Positions 8,713 through 16,837 of a stretch of DNA of 64,000 nt are shown one piece after another. Below the pieces are notes generated by a model. It saw only the letters and a program-made list of their open reading frames with translations, had not been told where the DNA came from and did no database searches. The translations under genes and the position numbers were made by a program. Position 1 is the first letter of the stretch. Every line of letters starts with the position of its first letter. The stretch comes from Pseudomonas viridiflava (GTDB lineage Bacteria > Pseudomonadota > Gammaproteobacteria > Pseudomonadales > Pseudomonadaceae), in assembly GCF_900591205.1 (NCBI RefSeq), contig NZ_UUPU01000044.1, forward strand, positions 58,210 to 122,209, read 5' to 3'.

Positions 8713-9137
8713 ATCTGATCCTGAGCTAGCAAATTGGACAATTCCTGAAGTTTTTCCACTTGGCGCAAACACTCGGTCGCATGCTTGCGGGCGCTGCCAA
8801 TCTGGATTTCTTTCTCCTCTCGCTGTCCGTACAGGGTCTGCAACTGGCCTTCGTCACGCCGGGTGCTTGCAGATAAAGAGAGCTCCTGTTGCCCCCACGT
8901 TTTCAGGTCTTTCAGGGTGAGCACCTGCCCTTGGTGCTGACTGAGCAATTGCGCCGATTGGCGCGCCTCTTCCAGGCGGGCCTGCTCAAGCGACGCCAGG
9001 GCCTGCTCGATATGTACCAGCAAGGTTTGCCGGGCACGCGTTGCCTCGCGCAACGCGCGTTCGGCACGGTCGGCCCGATGCCTGCGCAAGCGCCGCAAGG
9101 TTTCGATTTCACCGAACAGCCCATCAGAATGGGACAT
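8709..9137 (-). CDS. hrpO: HrpO, central stalk of the T3SS ATPase (SctO)
   Basis: 142 residues, almost wholly helical and charged (LRRLRRHRADRAERALREAT; LEQARLEEARQSAQLLSQHQ), as expected for the two-stranded antiparallel coiled coil of the FliJ/YscO family that inserts into the ATPase ring. It overlaps hrcN by 14 bp and hrpP by 4 bp, the same order as in P. syringae. Confidence 0.9.
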   Translation of the reverse strand: MSHSDGLFGEIETLRRLRRHRADRAERALREATRARQTLLVHIEQALASLEQARLEEARQSAQLLSQHQGQVLTLKDLKTWGQQELSLSASTRRDEGQLQTLYGQREEKEIQIGSARKHATECLRQVEKLQELSNLLAQDQI

Positions 9138-10482
9138 AGGCCGTCAGCTCCTTGAGATGCTCCAGCGTGGTCGACATCGGCGTAGGTTCACGCAAGTCCT
9201 GGCGCAGGAAACCGTCGACCGCCCCTCGGCTGTCTACCGCCAGGTCGGTCAGGGGATCGCTGCCGGGCTGATACTCCCCCAGCTTGAGCATCAGCTCGAT
9301 CTGCTGGTAAGCCGACAGCAAACGGCGTAACGCCGTACCGGCCTGGATATCCGCAGGCTCGGCAACGTTGCTCAGAATCCGTGAAAGGCTGGCCAATACA
9401 TCAACCGCGGGATAGTGCCCACGCTCAGCCAATTTGCGCGACAGCACGATATGGCCATCAAGCAGCGAGCGCACTTCGTCGGCCACCGGGTCGCTCATCG
9501 AGTCCTGTTCGATCAGCACCGTGTAGATCGCCGTGATCACACCTTCGCGGGTCAGCCCGGCGCGCTCGACCAAGCGCGGCAGCAGGCTATACACCGAGGG
9601 CGGCAGGCCACCGCGCCCCAGTGGCTCGCCGGCGGCAAGGCCGATTTCACGCTGGGCCCGGGCAAAACGTGTCAGGGAGTCGATCAACAGCAGCACCCGC
9701 TTACCCTTGCGCCTGAACCCCTCGGCCAACGCAGTCGCCGTAAAGGCCGCGCGTGCCCGCTCCATACTCGAGCGGTCCGACGTGGCACAGACCAACACGG
9801 CTTTGGCACGCAGTTCATCATCCAGCTCGTGATCAAGGAATTCGCGCAGTTCCCGGCCTCGCTCGCCGATCAGACCGAACACAATCACGTCACAGTCCAC
9901 ATTGCGGGCGATCTCCGCCAACAACGTGGTCTTGCCGCAACCCGCGCCGGCAAACAGCCCCACACGCTGGCCTTCACCCAATGTCAGCAAGCCATCGATC
10001 GAACGCACACCTGTGGCCAGCGCGCGGTTGATCCTCGGCCTATCGGTGGGCAGCGGCGCTTCACACAACACAGCGCTTGCCTGCGGCGAATCAGCCTCGG
10101 CAAAAGCGCCAGGGCCGTCGCCGGTAATCGAGCGGCCAAAACCATCCAGTACCTGCCCCAGCAATTGGTCGCTGACCTGTACTCGATGCGACATTCCCAA
10201 GCGCTCCACGCCAGCACCCACCCGTACACCTTCCAGGTTGCCAAGGGCACTGAGCACGGCATCCTGGTGATCGAAACCAATGATCTCGGCGAGCATGTAA
10301 TCACCCGGGCCTTTCTCCACCTGGCACAAGTCGCCTATGCGTGCCTGGGGCAACCGACATTGCAGCAACATGCCGTTGACGCGCTGGATGCGCCCTCGCA
10401 TCGTCACCGGCGCAAAGCCGGCCAACGCTTGGGAGTGATGCCGCTGCCAGGCATCGAGGCGCGCTTGCAAGTCCGTACTCAC
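9124..10482 (-). CDS. hrcN: HrcN, T3SS ATPase
   Basis: 452 residues, SctN/FliI family hexameric ATPase that unfolds and releases substrates from chaperones at the export gate. Walker A is GLFAGAGCGKTTL near residue 175; the Walker B region is KRVLLLIDSLTRFARAQREI; the family block GRGGLPPSVYSLLPRLVERAG follows. The start ATG overlaps the hrpQ stop (ATGA). Length is normal for the family. Confidence 0.97.
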   Translation of the reverse strand: MSTDLQARLDAWQRHHSQALAGFAPVTMRGRIQRVNGMLLQCRLPQARIGDLCQVEKGPGDYMLAEIIGFDHQDAVLSALGNLEGVRVGAGVERLGMSHRVQVSDQLLGQVLDGFGRSITGDGPGAFAEADSPQASAVLCEAPLPTDRPRINRALATGVRSIDGLLTLGEGQRVGLFAGAGCGKTTLLAEIARNVDCDVIVFGLIGERGRELREFLDHELDDELRAKAVLVCATSDRSSMERARAAFTATALAEGFRRKGKRVLLLIDSLTRFARAQREIGLAAGEPLGRGGLPPSVYSLLPRLVERAGLTREGVITAIYTVLIEQDSMSDPVADEVRSLLDGHIVLSRKLAERGHYPAVDVLASLSRILSNVAEPADIQAGTALRRLLSAYQQIELMLKLGEYQPGSDPLTDLAVDSRGAVDGFLRQDLREPTPMSTTLEHLKELTAYVPF

Positions 10483-11378
10483 CAGCGCACCTCATAACGC
10501 TGCGCGCCATCAAAAACCACCTTGGCGTTGTCAATCAACACCAGGCGCAAGCCATCCACTTCGTCGCCTACAAATAGTCGACTGCCATCTTCCAGCACCA
10601 CATGACCGCTGAGCCCACCGACAATCTGCACAATCTTGAGCGGCAATTCTGTGTCGCGCAGGCGCACACGGCTGATCACCGGCACAACGCTGTCGAACTT
10701 TTCACCGAATTGGCTGAGCATGCGCGCCACCAGCTCCACGTCGTCCTGGGAAACGTCGCCGTTGAGCGCAATCTGGCCATTGATCACCTGCAAACTGACG
10801 CGCTGGCTCAATTCACGCTCGTTGAGCATCTTGAGCAATTGCTCGCGAACCTCGAATGGCGAGACCAGTTCGACTTTCTGCGGCACGGCGGGCATCAGGG
10901 ATGCCTGGGCATCGCGCTCCCCGGTGGAGACAATGCCCACCACCGTGATGATTAACGTCACCGCCAGCACTACACTGATCAGTCGCTTCTGCTGAAAATG
11001 CGGGATGGACGACAAACGCAATGCCTGCGGCGCCTCACGGGGCGCAACCTGGGGTAAAGGGGTGGGAGCAGGCGGCTCGGGCCAGGGCTGATCTGCCACG
11101 GTGACACACAGACGGATGGCCCCCACGCAGAACGATTCATCCGGCGCCAGGCTCGAAATCTGTGCCAGCACCTGTCCATCAGCCCCTTGCAACAGCCCTG
11201 CCTCGGCCTGTACAGACCAGCTAGAACCGTCAAGCCGCAGCCGCGCATGATGTTCGGCGACGCCCGGATCGGTCAGAACCAGGTCCGCGTCACGGTGAGC
11301 ACCGATGCTCCACTGTTCACCAAACAGCGGCAATGCAGCCCCCTGATGCAGACCGTCCAGCACGCGCAGTTCAAACAT
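10479..11378 (-). CDS. hrpQ: HrpQ, inner-membrane ring protein (SctD) with FHA fold
   Basis: 299 residues from ATG 11378; a GTG codon just upstream (11381) is also possible. The N-terminal cytoplasmic domain has the FHA-like pattern of YscD (GEQWSIGAHRDADLVLTDPG, then VAEHHARLRLDG), followed by a Pro-rich linker and one membrane segment (LISVVLAVTLIITVVGIVS, residues about 132-150), then periplasmic ring-building repeats. With HrcJ (outside the window) it forms the inner-membrane rings. The 37-bp gap to hrcV is the largest gap within this operon. Confidence 0.9.
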   Translation of the reverse strand: MFELRVLDGLHQGAALPLFGEQWSIGAHRDADLVLTDPGVAEHHARLRLDGSSWSVQAEAGLLQGADGQVLAQISSLAPDESFCVGAIRLCVTVADQPWPEPPAPTPLPQVAPREAPQALRLSSIPHFQQKRLISVVLAVTLIITVVGIVSTGERDAQASLMPAVPQKVELVSPFEVREQLLKMLNERELSQRVSLQVINGQIALNGDVSQDDVELVARMLSQFGEKFDSVVPVISRVRLRDTELPLKIVQIVGGLSGHVVLEDGSRLFVGDEVDGLRLVLIDNAKVVFDGAQRYEVRW

Positions 11379-11415
11379 CACAGCGCCATCGCGCCGGTTG
11401 AAAATGGCCGAGTAC

Positions 11416-13509
11416 TCATGCCACCTCCCCGCGCATCAGATCGTCCTGGCCAAGGTCAAAGCGTCCCAGTACCTTCACCTTCGAGGTGCTCCCCAATTCG
11501 GCAAAGGACATCACAGGCACGTGGTTGAACTCCTCGAGCAGCAAAGTACGTAGGGGGCTGCGCAAATCCTGCGCGACCAACATCACGCTTTTGCTTTTAG
11601 GGCGCACGGTAAAGGCCTGGTTCAGCAGGTGGATCAGCGATGCGCTGCTCTCGTTGCCAAGGGCAAAAAACACCCCCGTCTGGGTCTGGCGCAACGACTC
11701 GCGCAAAACGTTTTCGGTCTGCGGTGACAACAGCCAGGCATGCAGACCGTCAGCCTCAGTGTATTGGTGGAAAATCTGCGATTTGAGGGCGATGCGCGCG
11801 TAGTCCGCCAAGGCGTCCGGCTCACGCTCGTGCTGGCCGTACTCAATCAACGACTCCACAATCAACCTCACCGCACGCAACGGTACGCCTTCAGACGCCA
11901 GGCGTTGCAGCACCGCCGAAAAGCGCGACAGCGGCATAATCCGCTGAAGCTCCTGTACCAGTTCAGGCTGATTGTGCTCAAGCCAACCGAGGATCGACTT
12001 GCTCTCCTGGATCCCCAGAAACTGCGGGCCCGTTAGCATCATGGCGTGTTTCAGGCGATCAATGATCAAACGCGTCGCACTGAAGCGCTCCAACTGTGGA
12101 TCATCCAGCAAAGGGTCATCGGGTTCCAACCACACCCACTCCTGCTCATCGCGCTCGGCCAAACCCGGCACCGCGCGCTCAGGCACCTCTGACAAGGCTT
12201 TACGCTCCACGGCCACACGTGCCACAACCGAGGCCTTGACCATCGGCACCTCATGCACGCAGAAGCGCATTTCATCATCCGCCAGCGAGTCGTCCAGCTC
12301 GACCTCGAACGGCGGTAACGTCAGACCGATATTGGCGACCAGCGCGTTACGGGTCTGGCGAATCCCCTGAACCAGCTCGATCACCTCAGGAGTGCCGCGC
12401 AACACGGGGGAAAACTGCAACAGATAGGGCCGCGACGGATCGAACCCGCGCAGGTCTTCCTCACCGTTTTCTTCCGGGCGCACTGCCTGGGTAGCGTCAG
12501 GGGGCGGAGCTTCGCGCCGTTGACGTTGACGCATGAGGTAAAAGCCCAGGGTGCCGGTCGTCAACGAAATAAGGATGAAGACCAGCGTGGGCATGCCGGG
12601 CAATGCGGCAAAAGCCAGCATCCCCACCGACGCAATCATCCAGCTCTTGGGTTCACTGGTCATCTGCCGGGCGATTTCAGCACCCATGTTGGTGGCGCCC
12701 TTACGTCCGTCCGGCGCCACGCGAGTGATGATCATGCCGGCGGTCAGGGAGATCAGCAGCGCGGGTATCTGGGCAATCAGGCCGTCGCCGATGGTCAGCA
12801 CCGAGTAAAGCGCCATGGAATCGGCTGCGCTCATGCCGTGCTGAAACATGCCGGTGGAAAAGCCACCCAGCAGGTTGATCACCACGATCACCAAACCGGC
12901 GATGGCATCACCTTTGACGAACTTCATTGCCCCGTCCATGGCCCCGAACAACTGACTCTCGCGGGACAACTGGTCCCGTTTGTCCCGTGCCTGCAGGCCG
13001 TCGATCAGCCCGGCCCGCAGGTCGCTGTCGATGGACATCTGTTTGCCGGGCATCGCGTCGAGGCTGAAACGTGCCGCCACTTCGGCAACGCGCTCCGAGC
13101 CCTTGGTAATCACCAGGAAGTTAACCAGGGTCAGGATCATGAAGATCACCAACCCCACCGCCAGGTTGCCACCCACGACAAAATTACCGAACGCCTCAAC
13201 GATGTCGCCGGCGTCCTGTTCCAGCAGGATAAGGCGCGTGGTAGCGATCGACAGTGCCAGGCGGAACATGGTGGTCAACAGTAAAATCGACGGGAACGAC
13301 GAGAACGCCAACGGCCCCGGCAGGTACAGCGCGAGCACGATCAACAGGCAGGAGATGCAGATATTGAGCGCGATCAGGATATCCACCAACCAGGTGGGCA
13401 ACGGCACGATAAAAATAAACACAATGGCCAGGACCACCACCGCGCCGAGGACTTCGGCACGCTGTGCAATCTTGAGCAGCCAGCGGTTGAGGGTTGCCGG
13501 GACGGTCAC
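11416..13509 (-). CDS. hrcV: HrcV, major export gate protein
   Basis: 697 residues, SctV/FlhA family, which forms the nonameric export gate. The N-terminal half holds about eight membrane segments (VVLAIVFIFIVPLPTWLVD onward) and the conserved FHIPEP-like cytoplasmic loop region (RVAEVAARFSLDAMPGKQMS, then IDSDLRAGLI); the C-terminal cytoplasmic domain starts near residue 360. The start overlaps the hrpJ stop by 4 bp. Full length for the family, with no sign of damage. Confidence 0.97.
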   Translation of the reverse strand: MTVPATLNRWLLKIAQRAEVLGAVVVLAIVFIFIVPLPTWLVDILIALNICISCLLIVLALYLPGPLAFSSFPSILLLTTMFRLALSIATTRLILLEQDAGDIVEAFGNFVVGGNLAVGLVIFMILTLVNFLVITKGSERVAEVAARFSLDAMPGKQMSIDSDLRAGLIDGLQARDKRDQLSRESQLFGAMDGAMKFVKGDAIAGLVIVVINLLGGFSTGMFQHGMSAADSMALYSVLTIGDGLIAQIPALLISLTAGMIITRVAPDGRKGATNMGAEIARQMTSEPKSWMIASVGMLAFAALPGMPTLVFILISLTTGTLGFYLMRQRQRREAPPPDATQAVRPEENGEEDLRGFDPSRPYLLQFSPVLRGTPEVIELVQGIRQTRNALVANIGLTLPPFEVELDDSLADDEMRFCVHEVPMVKASVVARVAVERKALSEVPERAVPGLAERDEQEWVWLEPDDPLLDDPQLERFSATRLIIDRLKHAMMLTGPQFLGIQESKSILGWLEHNQPELVQELQRIMPLSRFSAVLQRLASEGVPLRAVRLIVESLIEYGQHEREPDALADYARIALKSQIFHQYTEADGLHAWLLSPQTENVLRESLRQTQTGVFFALGNESSASLIHLLNQAFTVRPKSKSVMLVAQDLRSPLRTLLLEEFNHVPVMSFAELGSTSKVKVLGRFDLGQDDLMRGEVA

Positions 13510-14579
13510 ACCGTAACCCCAGGCTCATTGCCAAACCGGGCCGGGCCCTTCTCCAGGCGGGTGAATTCATCCATCACCAGCAAGAAGTTATGCAAGCCTT
13601 CCTGGCGCCCACGGGTATCGCGCCACAAGGCCATCGGCAGATTTTTGAGCACCGGGTAAACCGCATTGAGAGAAGCCAATTGGCTGGCCATCTCGTCACC
13701 GGCCAGCTCATCCGCAAGCCGCTGTACCTCGGACGATGCGATGCCGTTACCCGCGTAACCGAGCAGGCGCTGCAACAGCGCAACGGCATCGTGTTCAACC
13801 TTGAGACGCTCGATCAAAGTATGGCAACTGGACAACACGCCCCCCAACTGGCCACAGCTTTGCAACCCCAGAAGCAGCGTGCGCAACTTGGCTGTCGGAA
13901 GCGACGATGCATAGGCCGCGATGTCGTCTGCCAAGGCCCGACGCATGATGTTGAGCCCCATAGAGAACTGCTCGCCGCCGTACATGCCCAACAGCGATTG
14001 CATCATGTTTGCCAGGGATTGGCGCACGACAACGTTGGCGTAATACAAACCGCGCACCGCCTGGCGCTCCTGCGGGTCATCACTGCTGGCCTGCAACGCC
14101 AGGGCGATATTGAGGCCGGCCTGGATTTCCCGCTTATAACGAAGCTCCAGCTTGGCCAGGGCATCACGCGCCAGCGCGGCCTCGGTCTTGCGCACCTCCG
14201 CTTCGGCCTGAGCGGTAATCTGGCGCAGTACCACATAGGTCCGTGCCGGGTCACCGCCGGTAAGGTCCACTAACTTCTCGACGCTGGGCTGTTGCAGCAA
14301 ATGCTGCCTGACTTGGCGAGTGATGGCGGCCAGGCTCACCTGGGCTGGGTGGCCCAACTGATCATAGATTTGCGCGAGCTGCTCGGTGGGCGTCACTCGC
14401 AGCCCTATCGAACGCTGGCTCAGGGTTTTGCTGGAGGAGGCTACTTCCTGGCTGAAAATCTCGGCGAGTGCATCAATACCCGGTGCGCCAACGTGCGCTT
14501 TAGCTTGGGATACCTGCTCGGAAACAGGCTGCTCCAGACTCTGGACTTTGTGCAGATCATGGTTGGATTCGACTTTCAT
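13506..14579 (-). CDS. hrpJ: HrpJ, T3SS gatekeeper (SctW family)
   Basis: 357 residues, first gene of the leftward operon. The family (HrpJ/YopN/InvE) controls the order of translocator and effector export. The sequence is helical throughout, with a Gln/Ser-rich N-terminus. ATG 14579 is chosen because an upstream in-frame start at 14630 falls within the hrp box 14610-14638 and would not be transcribed from that promoter. It overlaps hrcV by 4 bp. Confidence 0.9.
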   Translation of the reverse strand: MKVESNHDLHKVQSLEQPVSEQVSQAKAHVGAPGIDALAEIFSQEVASSSKTLSQRSIGLRVTPTEQLAQIYDQLGHPAQVSLAAITRQVRQHLLQQPSVEKLVDLTGGDPARTYVVLRQITAQAEAEVRKTEAALARDALAKLELRYKREIQAGLNIALALQASSDDPQERQAVRGLYYANVVVRQSLANMMQSLLGMYGGEQFSMGLNIMRRALADDIAAYASSLPTAKLRTLLLGLQSCGQLGGVLSSCHTLIERLKVEHDAVALLQRLLGYAGNGIASSEVQRLADELAGDEMASQLASLNAVYPVLKNLPMALWRDTRGRQEGLHNFLLVMDEFTRLEKGPARFGNEPGVTV

Positions 14580-14609
14580 GGGCGTGCCGGGACAGGAGGT
14601 TTGTTTCCC

Positions 14610-14638
14610 TATGTGGCAAGCACACGCCATACGGTTCC
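14610..14638 (-). promoter_or_regulatory. hrp box (HrpL promoter) of the hrpJ-hrcU operon
   Basis: On the minus strand GGAACC (14638-14633), 16 bp, then CCACATA (14616-14610), a perfect match to the HrpL consensus GGAACC-N15/16-CCACNNA. It is placed 31 bp before the hrpJ ATG and so should drive all eleven genes hrpJ to hrcU. Confidence 0.93.
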
Positions 14639-14692
14639 ATCGAAATCAGCTCCAGGTTTTTTTTGACAATACCGGCACAGCCCTTTCAAGCC

Positions 14693-14714
14693 TTTTGCAA
14701 ATAGCTGCGCAAAA
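14693..14714 (+). promoter_or_regulatory. Dyad upstream of the hrpL promoter, candidate enhancer site
   Basis: TTTTGC (14693-14698) and GCAAAA (14709-14714) form an inverted repeat with a 10-bp centre. It lies about 85-106 bp upstream of the expected hrpL start site, the usual distance for enhancer-binding proteins such as HrpR/HrpS. That it is their site is inference. Confidence 0.45.
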
Positions 14715-14744
14715 ACGCTTCAATTCAATATATATACATATATA

Positions 14745-14757
14745 AATCAAGTACTTG
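14745..14757 (+). promoter_or_regulatory. IHF-like site upstream of hrpL
   Basis: The 13 bp match the IHF consensus WATCAANNNNTTR at every fixed position (AATCAA, GTAC, TTG). It lies just downstream of a very AT-rich run (14729-14744) and between the candidate enhancer dyad and the -24/-12 promoter, where a DNA bend would bring enhancer proteins to sigma54 polymerase. IHF dependence of P. syringae hrpL is known. Confidence 0.65.
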
Positions 14758-14772
14758 CATGATTTTTCAGGT

Positions 14773-14787
14773 TGGCACAGCCGGTGC
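14773..14787 (+). promoter_or_regulatory. Sigma54 (-24/-12) promoter of hrpL
   Basis: TGGCAC at 14773-14778, five bases, then GTGC at 14784-14787. The invariant GG and GC pairs are exactly 10 bp apart as sigma54 requires; only the first T of the -12 TTGC is changed. It lies 54 bp before the hrpL start codon. Confidence 0.85.
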
Positions 14788-14841
14788 TAAAGGGGTTCTC
14801 GTCGAAACCATTTCGGCAGCGTCCACCCTGAGGAAAAAAAC

Positions 14842-15393
14842 ATGAATATCCCAATTGAAGCTTTAGCGCACCTCGTTGGCGGCTCGCCTCAATTCATGCT
14901 CCAACTGACGGAAGACCAGCAGAAAAAACTCCGCCGTTTCATTCACAAACGCGTGCTCAACCCTGAAGACGCAGACGACATCCTGCAACTGACGTACCTG
15001 GAAGCTTGGCGCAACAGAGAGCGCTTCAGCGGCCAGGCAAGCCTCAGCACCTGGATGTGCGGCATCGCGCAGAACCTGGTCCGCAACCACTTCCGCCGCC
15101 TGTATGCCAAACCGGTGCACTGCGAGTTTGATGAGTCGCTGTGGCATGGCCACGAAGAAAACAAAAACCTGGACTGGGAGTTCGAGATCAACCGTCGCCT
15201 GGAAAATACCCTGAGCGCGATTGACCACCTGCCAGCGGAAATGCGCAAAACGCTGTACGCCTCACTGGAAACCGACGGTAGCTATCAGGACACCGCCGAC
15301 GTGCTGGACATCCCCATCGGCACCGTTCGTTCACGCCTGTCGCGGGCACGCGAACAGCTCAAGCGCGCCACCCAGAACTCGAACTACCCATAA
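14842..15393 (+). CDS. hrpL: HrpL, ECF sigma factor of the Hrp regulon
   Basis: 183 residues with sigma-70 region 2 (DADDILQLTYLEAWRNRERF, residues about 39-58) and region 4 (SYQDTADVLDIPIGTVRSRL, residues about 150-169). HrpL directs polymerase to hrp boxes, two of which are found in this window. The start at 14842 has GAGGAA about 7 bases upstream. It is divergent from hrpJ, and its own promoter is of the sigma54 type, so it links the two levels of the cascade. Confidence 0.93.
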   Translation: MNIPIEALAHLVGGSPQFMLQLTEDQQKKLRRFIHKRVLNPEDADDILQLTYLEAWRNRERFSGQASLSTWMCGIAQNLVRNHFRRLYAKPVHCEFDESLWHGHEENKNLDWEFEINRRLENTLSAIDHLPAEMRKTLYASLETDGSYQDTADVLDIPIGTVRSRLSRAREQLKRATQNSNYP

Positions 15394-15395
15394 CA

Positions 15396-15411
15396 CCCAA
15401 CACGTGTTGGG
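15396..15411. repeat. 16-bp perfect palindrome just after hrpL
   Basis: CCCAACACGTGTTGGG begins three bases after the hrpL stop codon. It could fold into an 8-bp stem only if the centre loops out, and no T run follows, so it is not a standard terminator. The remaining 15412-15660 stretch before the tRNA promoter shows no supported gene. Confidence 0.5.
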
Positions 15412-15666
15412 CGGCAGGGATATCGCCCAACTTGTTCAAGGCTTTCCGGTACACGCCAGGAAGATCACAGCAGCGCCGCTGCCACCGCCCCCCCTGAGAA
15501 CACGCCGCCAGCCATTCCCACAGTGCCTGGGCACCCACGCCGGCGCGCCGAGAAAACCCGTGGCGTGGCCGCGCCACAACTCCAGTAAATCGCCCGCCGG
15601 TCGTCGCCAGGCCCGGCATTTTCGGTTAAACAGTTGAAAGCGTAGATAAAAATTCAAAATAAACGC

Positions 15667-15695
15667 TTGACGCATTGCCGTTCTACGCGAATAAT
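15667..15695 (+). promoter_or_regulatory. Sigma70 promoter of tRNA-Met
   Basis: TTGACG (15667-15672), 17 bp, AATAAT (15690-15695). A GC-rich discriminator (GCGCGCC) follows, as in stringently controlled stable-RNA promoters, and the tRNA begins about 12 bp after the -10. Confidence 0.75.
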
Positions 15696-15706
15696 GCGCG
15701 CCACTT

Positions 15707-15783
15707 GGCTACATAGCTCAGTTGGTTAGAGCATAGCATTCATAATGCTGGGGTCCGGGGTTCAAGTCCCTGTGTAGCCACCA
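15707..15783 (+). tRNA. tRNA-Met (CAT anticodon), elongator type
   Basis: A complete cloverleaf of 77 nt including an encoded CCA end. Acceptor GGCTACA pairs with TGTAGCC; anticodon loop TTCATAA with CAT at 15741-15743; T arm CGGGG-TTCAAGT-CCCTG. The acceptor stem starts with G-C pairing, unlike initiator tRNA, and the sequence resembles pseudomonad elongator tRNA-Met rather than the lysidine tRNA-Ile. Confidence 0.95.
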
Positions 15784-15790
15784 AGTACTA

Positions 15791-15823
15791 AAAACGGCTT
15801 ACCGAAAGGTAGGCCGTTTTTTT
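15791..15823 (+). terminator. Rho-independent terminator of tRNA-Met
   Basis: A 13-bp stem (AAAACGGCTTACC / GGTAGGCCGTTTT, one T-G pair) closed by a GAAA tetraloop and followed by further T's. The same hairpin recurs after the TonB receptor at 20349-20380. Confidence 0.9.
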
Positions 15824-15834
15824 ATGCCCGCAGA
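15792..15834 (+). repeat. 43-bp direct repeat, left copy
   Basis: Identical over 43 bp to 20349-20391. The repeat covers the terminator hairpin and ten further bases (ATGCCCGCAGA) beyond what termination needs, so it looks like a duplication rather than two independent terminators. Confidence 0.9.
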
Positions 15835-15894
15835 AAAACCCCACCCACTGTTAACATCCCGCCCTCCCCCAGCACTAAACGGAATCAGTGTTCG

Positions 15895-16221
15895 ATGGCC
15901 TCCAAGCTCCTGCACATTGCGCTCACGCTATTTACCCTACCGCTGTTCGCCAATGCCGCGGAAGGCAGAAGCCCACTGGAACGCGCCACGATGGTAACCA
16001 CCGGCGCACCCTTGCTGCTGACCTCCGGCACCGCGTGGCTCACCTCCAAGCCTTTCGAAATGCTCAAGTCCGCCAAGAGTGATGCCCTGGCCTTCATCGG
16101 CTCGGACGGGGATATCCGCGGCGCGCAGTTTGAACTCGCCGTCAGGACCTACCACGCGGCCTATCCGGCACCGCATATGGACGACATGCAGCTGGCTCAA
16201 GCCATTGCAGTGACTGACTGA
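15895..16221 (+). CDS. DUF2388 exported protein
   Basis: 108 residues with a signal peptide (LLHIALTLFTLPLFANAAEG, cut after about residue 21). The C-terminal motif DALAFIGSDGDIRGAQFE is the hallmark of DUF2388, a small periplasmic family found almost only in Pseudomonas, function unknown. It lies alone between the tRNA and the iron-signalling genes; no clear ribosome site is seen before ATG 15895. Confidence 0.8.
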   Translation: MASKLLHIALTLFTLPLFANAAEGRSPLERATMVTTGAPLLLTSGTAWLTSKPFEMLKSAKSDALAFIGSDGDIRGAQFELAVRTYHAAYPAPHMDDMQLAQAIAVTD

Positions 16222-16280
16222 CAACCGCACAGGCGCAGCCTGCCCGGTTTTCCATCCTTGCAAAATCATCCGGCAAACAC

Positions 16281-16299
16281 GAAAATGAGATTGATTATC
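16281..16299 (+). promoter_or_regulatory. Fur box upstream of the fecI-type sigma gene
   Basis: The 19 bp match the Fur consensus at 15 positions (GAAAATGAGAT, then TGATTATC). It lies 25 bp before the sigma gene, so iron repression of the whole signalling unit is expected. Confidence 0.75.
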
Positions 16300-16324
16300 A
16301 TATAAACCTTTTCAGGTTTGAGCC

Positions 16325-16834
16325 ATGTCCTCCGTCGACCACCAGCATCAACAGGCCATACACACCCTCTACGCCGATCATCATCGCTGGCTCTGTGGCT
16401 GGCTGCGCAAACGCCTGGGCTGTGTCGATCACGCGGCGGATATGGCGCAAGACACTTTCATCCGAGTGCTGACCCAACGCAAGGCGCCTGAGTTGCGTGA
16501 GCCGCGTGCGTATTTGAGCACCATCGCCCGCAGTCTGATGATAGATATGTTCCGGCGCCGTACCGTGGAGCAAGCCTATCTGGAAACCCTGGCGTCCCGA
16601 CCCGAAGCGGAGGACATCTCGCCGGAAACCCGCTTTCTCATCATTGAAACCCTGTTGGAAATCGACCAGATCCTGAACGGCCTGGGCCCTCGTACTCGGC
16701 AGATTTTCCTGATGGCCCAGCTTGATGGCCTGAGCTATGTCGAGATCGGCCGACAACTGCAGGTATCGGTCAATACGGTCAAGAAGCACGCGGTGCGGGC
16801 CTTGATGCATTGCCTCCTGGCAACCGAGGAATAA
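16325..16834 (+). CDS. FecI-type ECF sigma factor
   Basis: 169 residues, iron-starvation sigma factor. Region 2 (CVDHAADMAQDTFIRVLTQR) and region 4 (LDGLSYVEIGRQLQVSVNTV, then KKHAVRAL) are typical of FecI/PvdS-like proteins. Activated by signal passed from the TonB receptor through the FecR-type protein encoded 3 bp downstream, it should transcribe the receptor gene. A Fur box precedes it. Confidence 0.92.
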   Translation: MSSVDHQHQQAIHTLYADHHRWLCGWLRKRLGCVDHAADMAQDTFIRVLTQRKAPELREPRAYLSTIARSLMIDMFRRRTVEQAYLETLASRPEAEDISPETRFLIIETLLEIDQILNGLGPRTRQIFLMAQLDGLSYVEIGRQLQVSVNTVKKHAVRALMHCLLATEE

Positions 16835-16837
16835 GGC

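Noticed and set aside
15359..15675. Overlapping minus-strand frames between hrpL and the tRNA
   Set aside because: Arg/Trp/Gly-rich products typical of a shadow frame in GC-rich DNA, no ribosome site, and they run into hrpL or the tRNA promoter.
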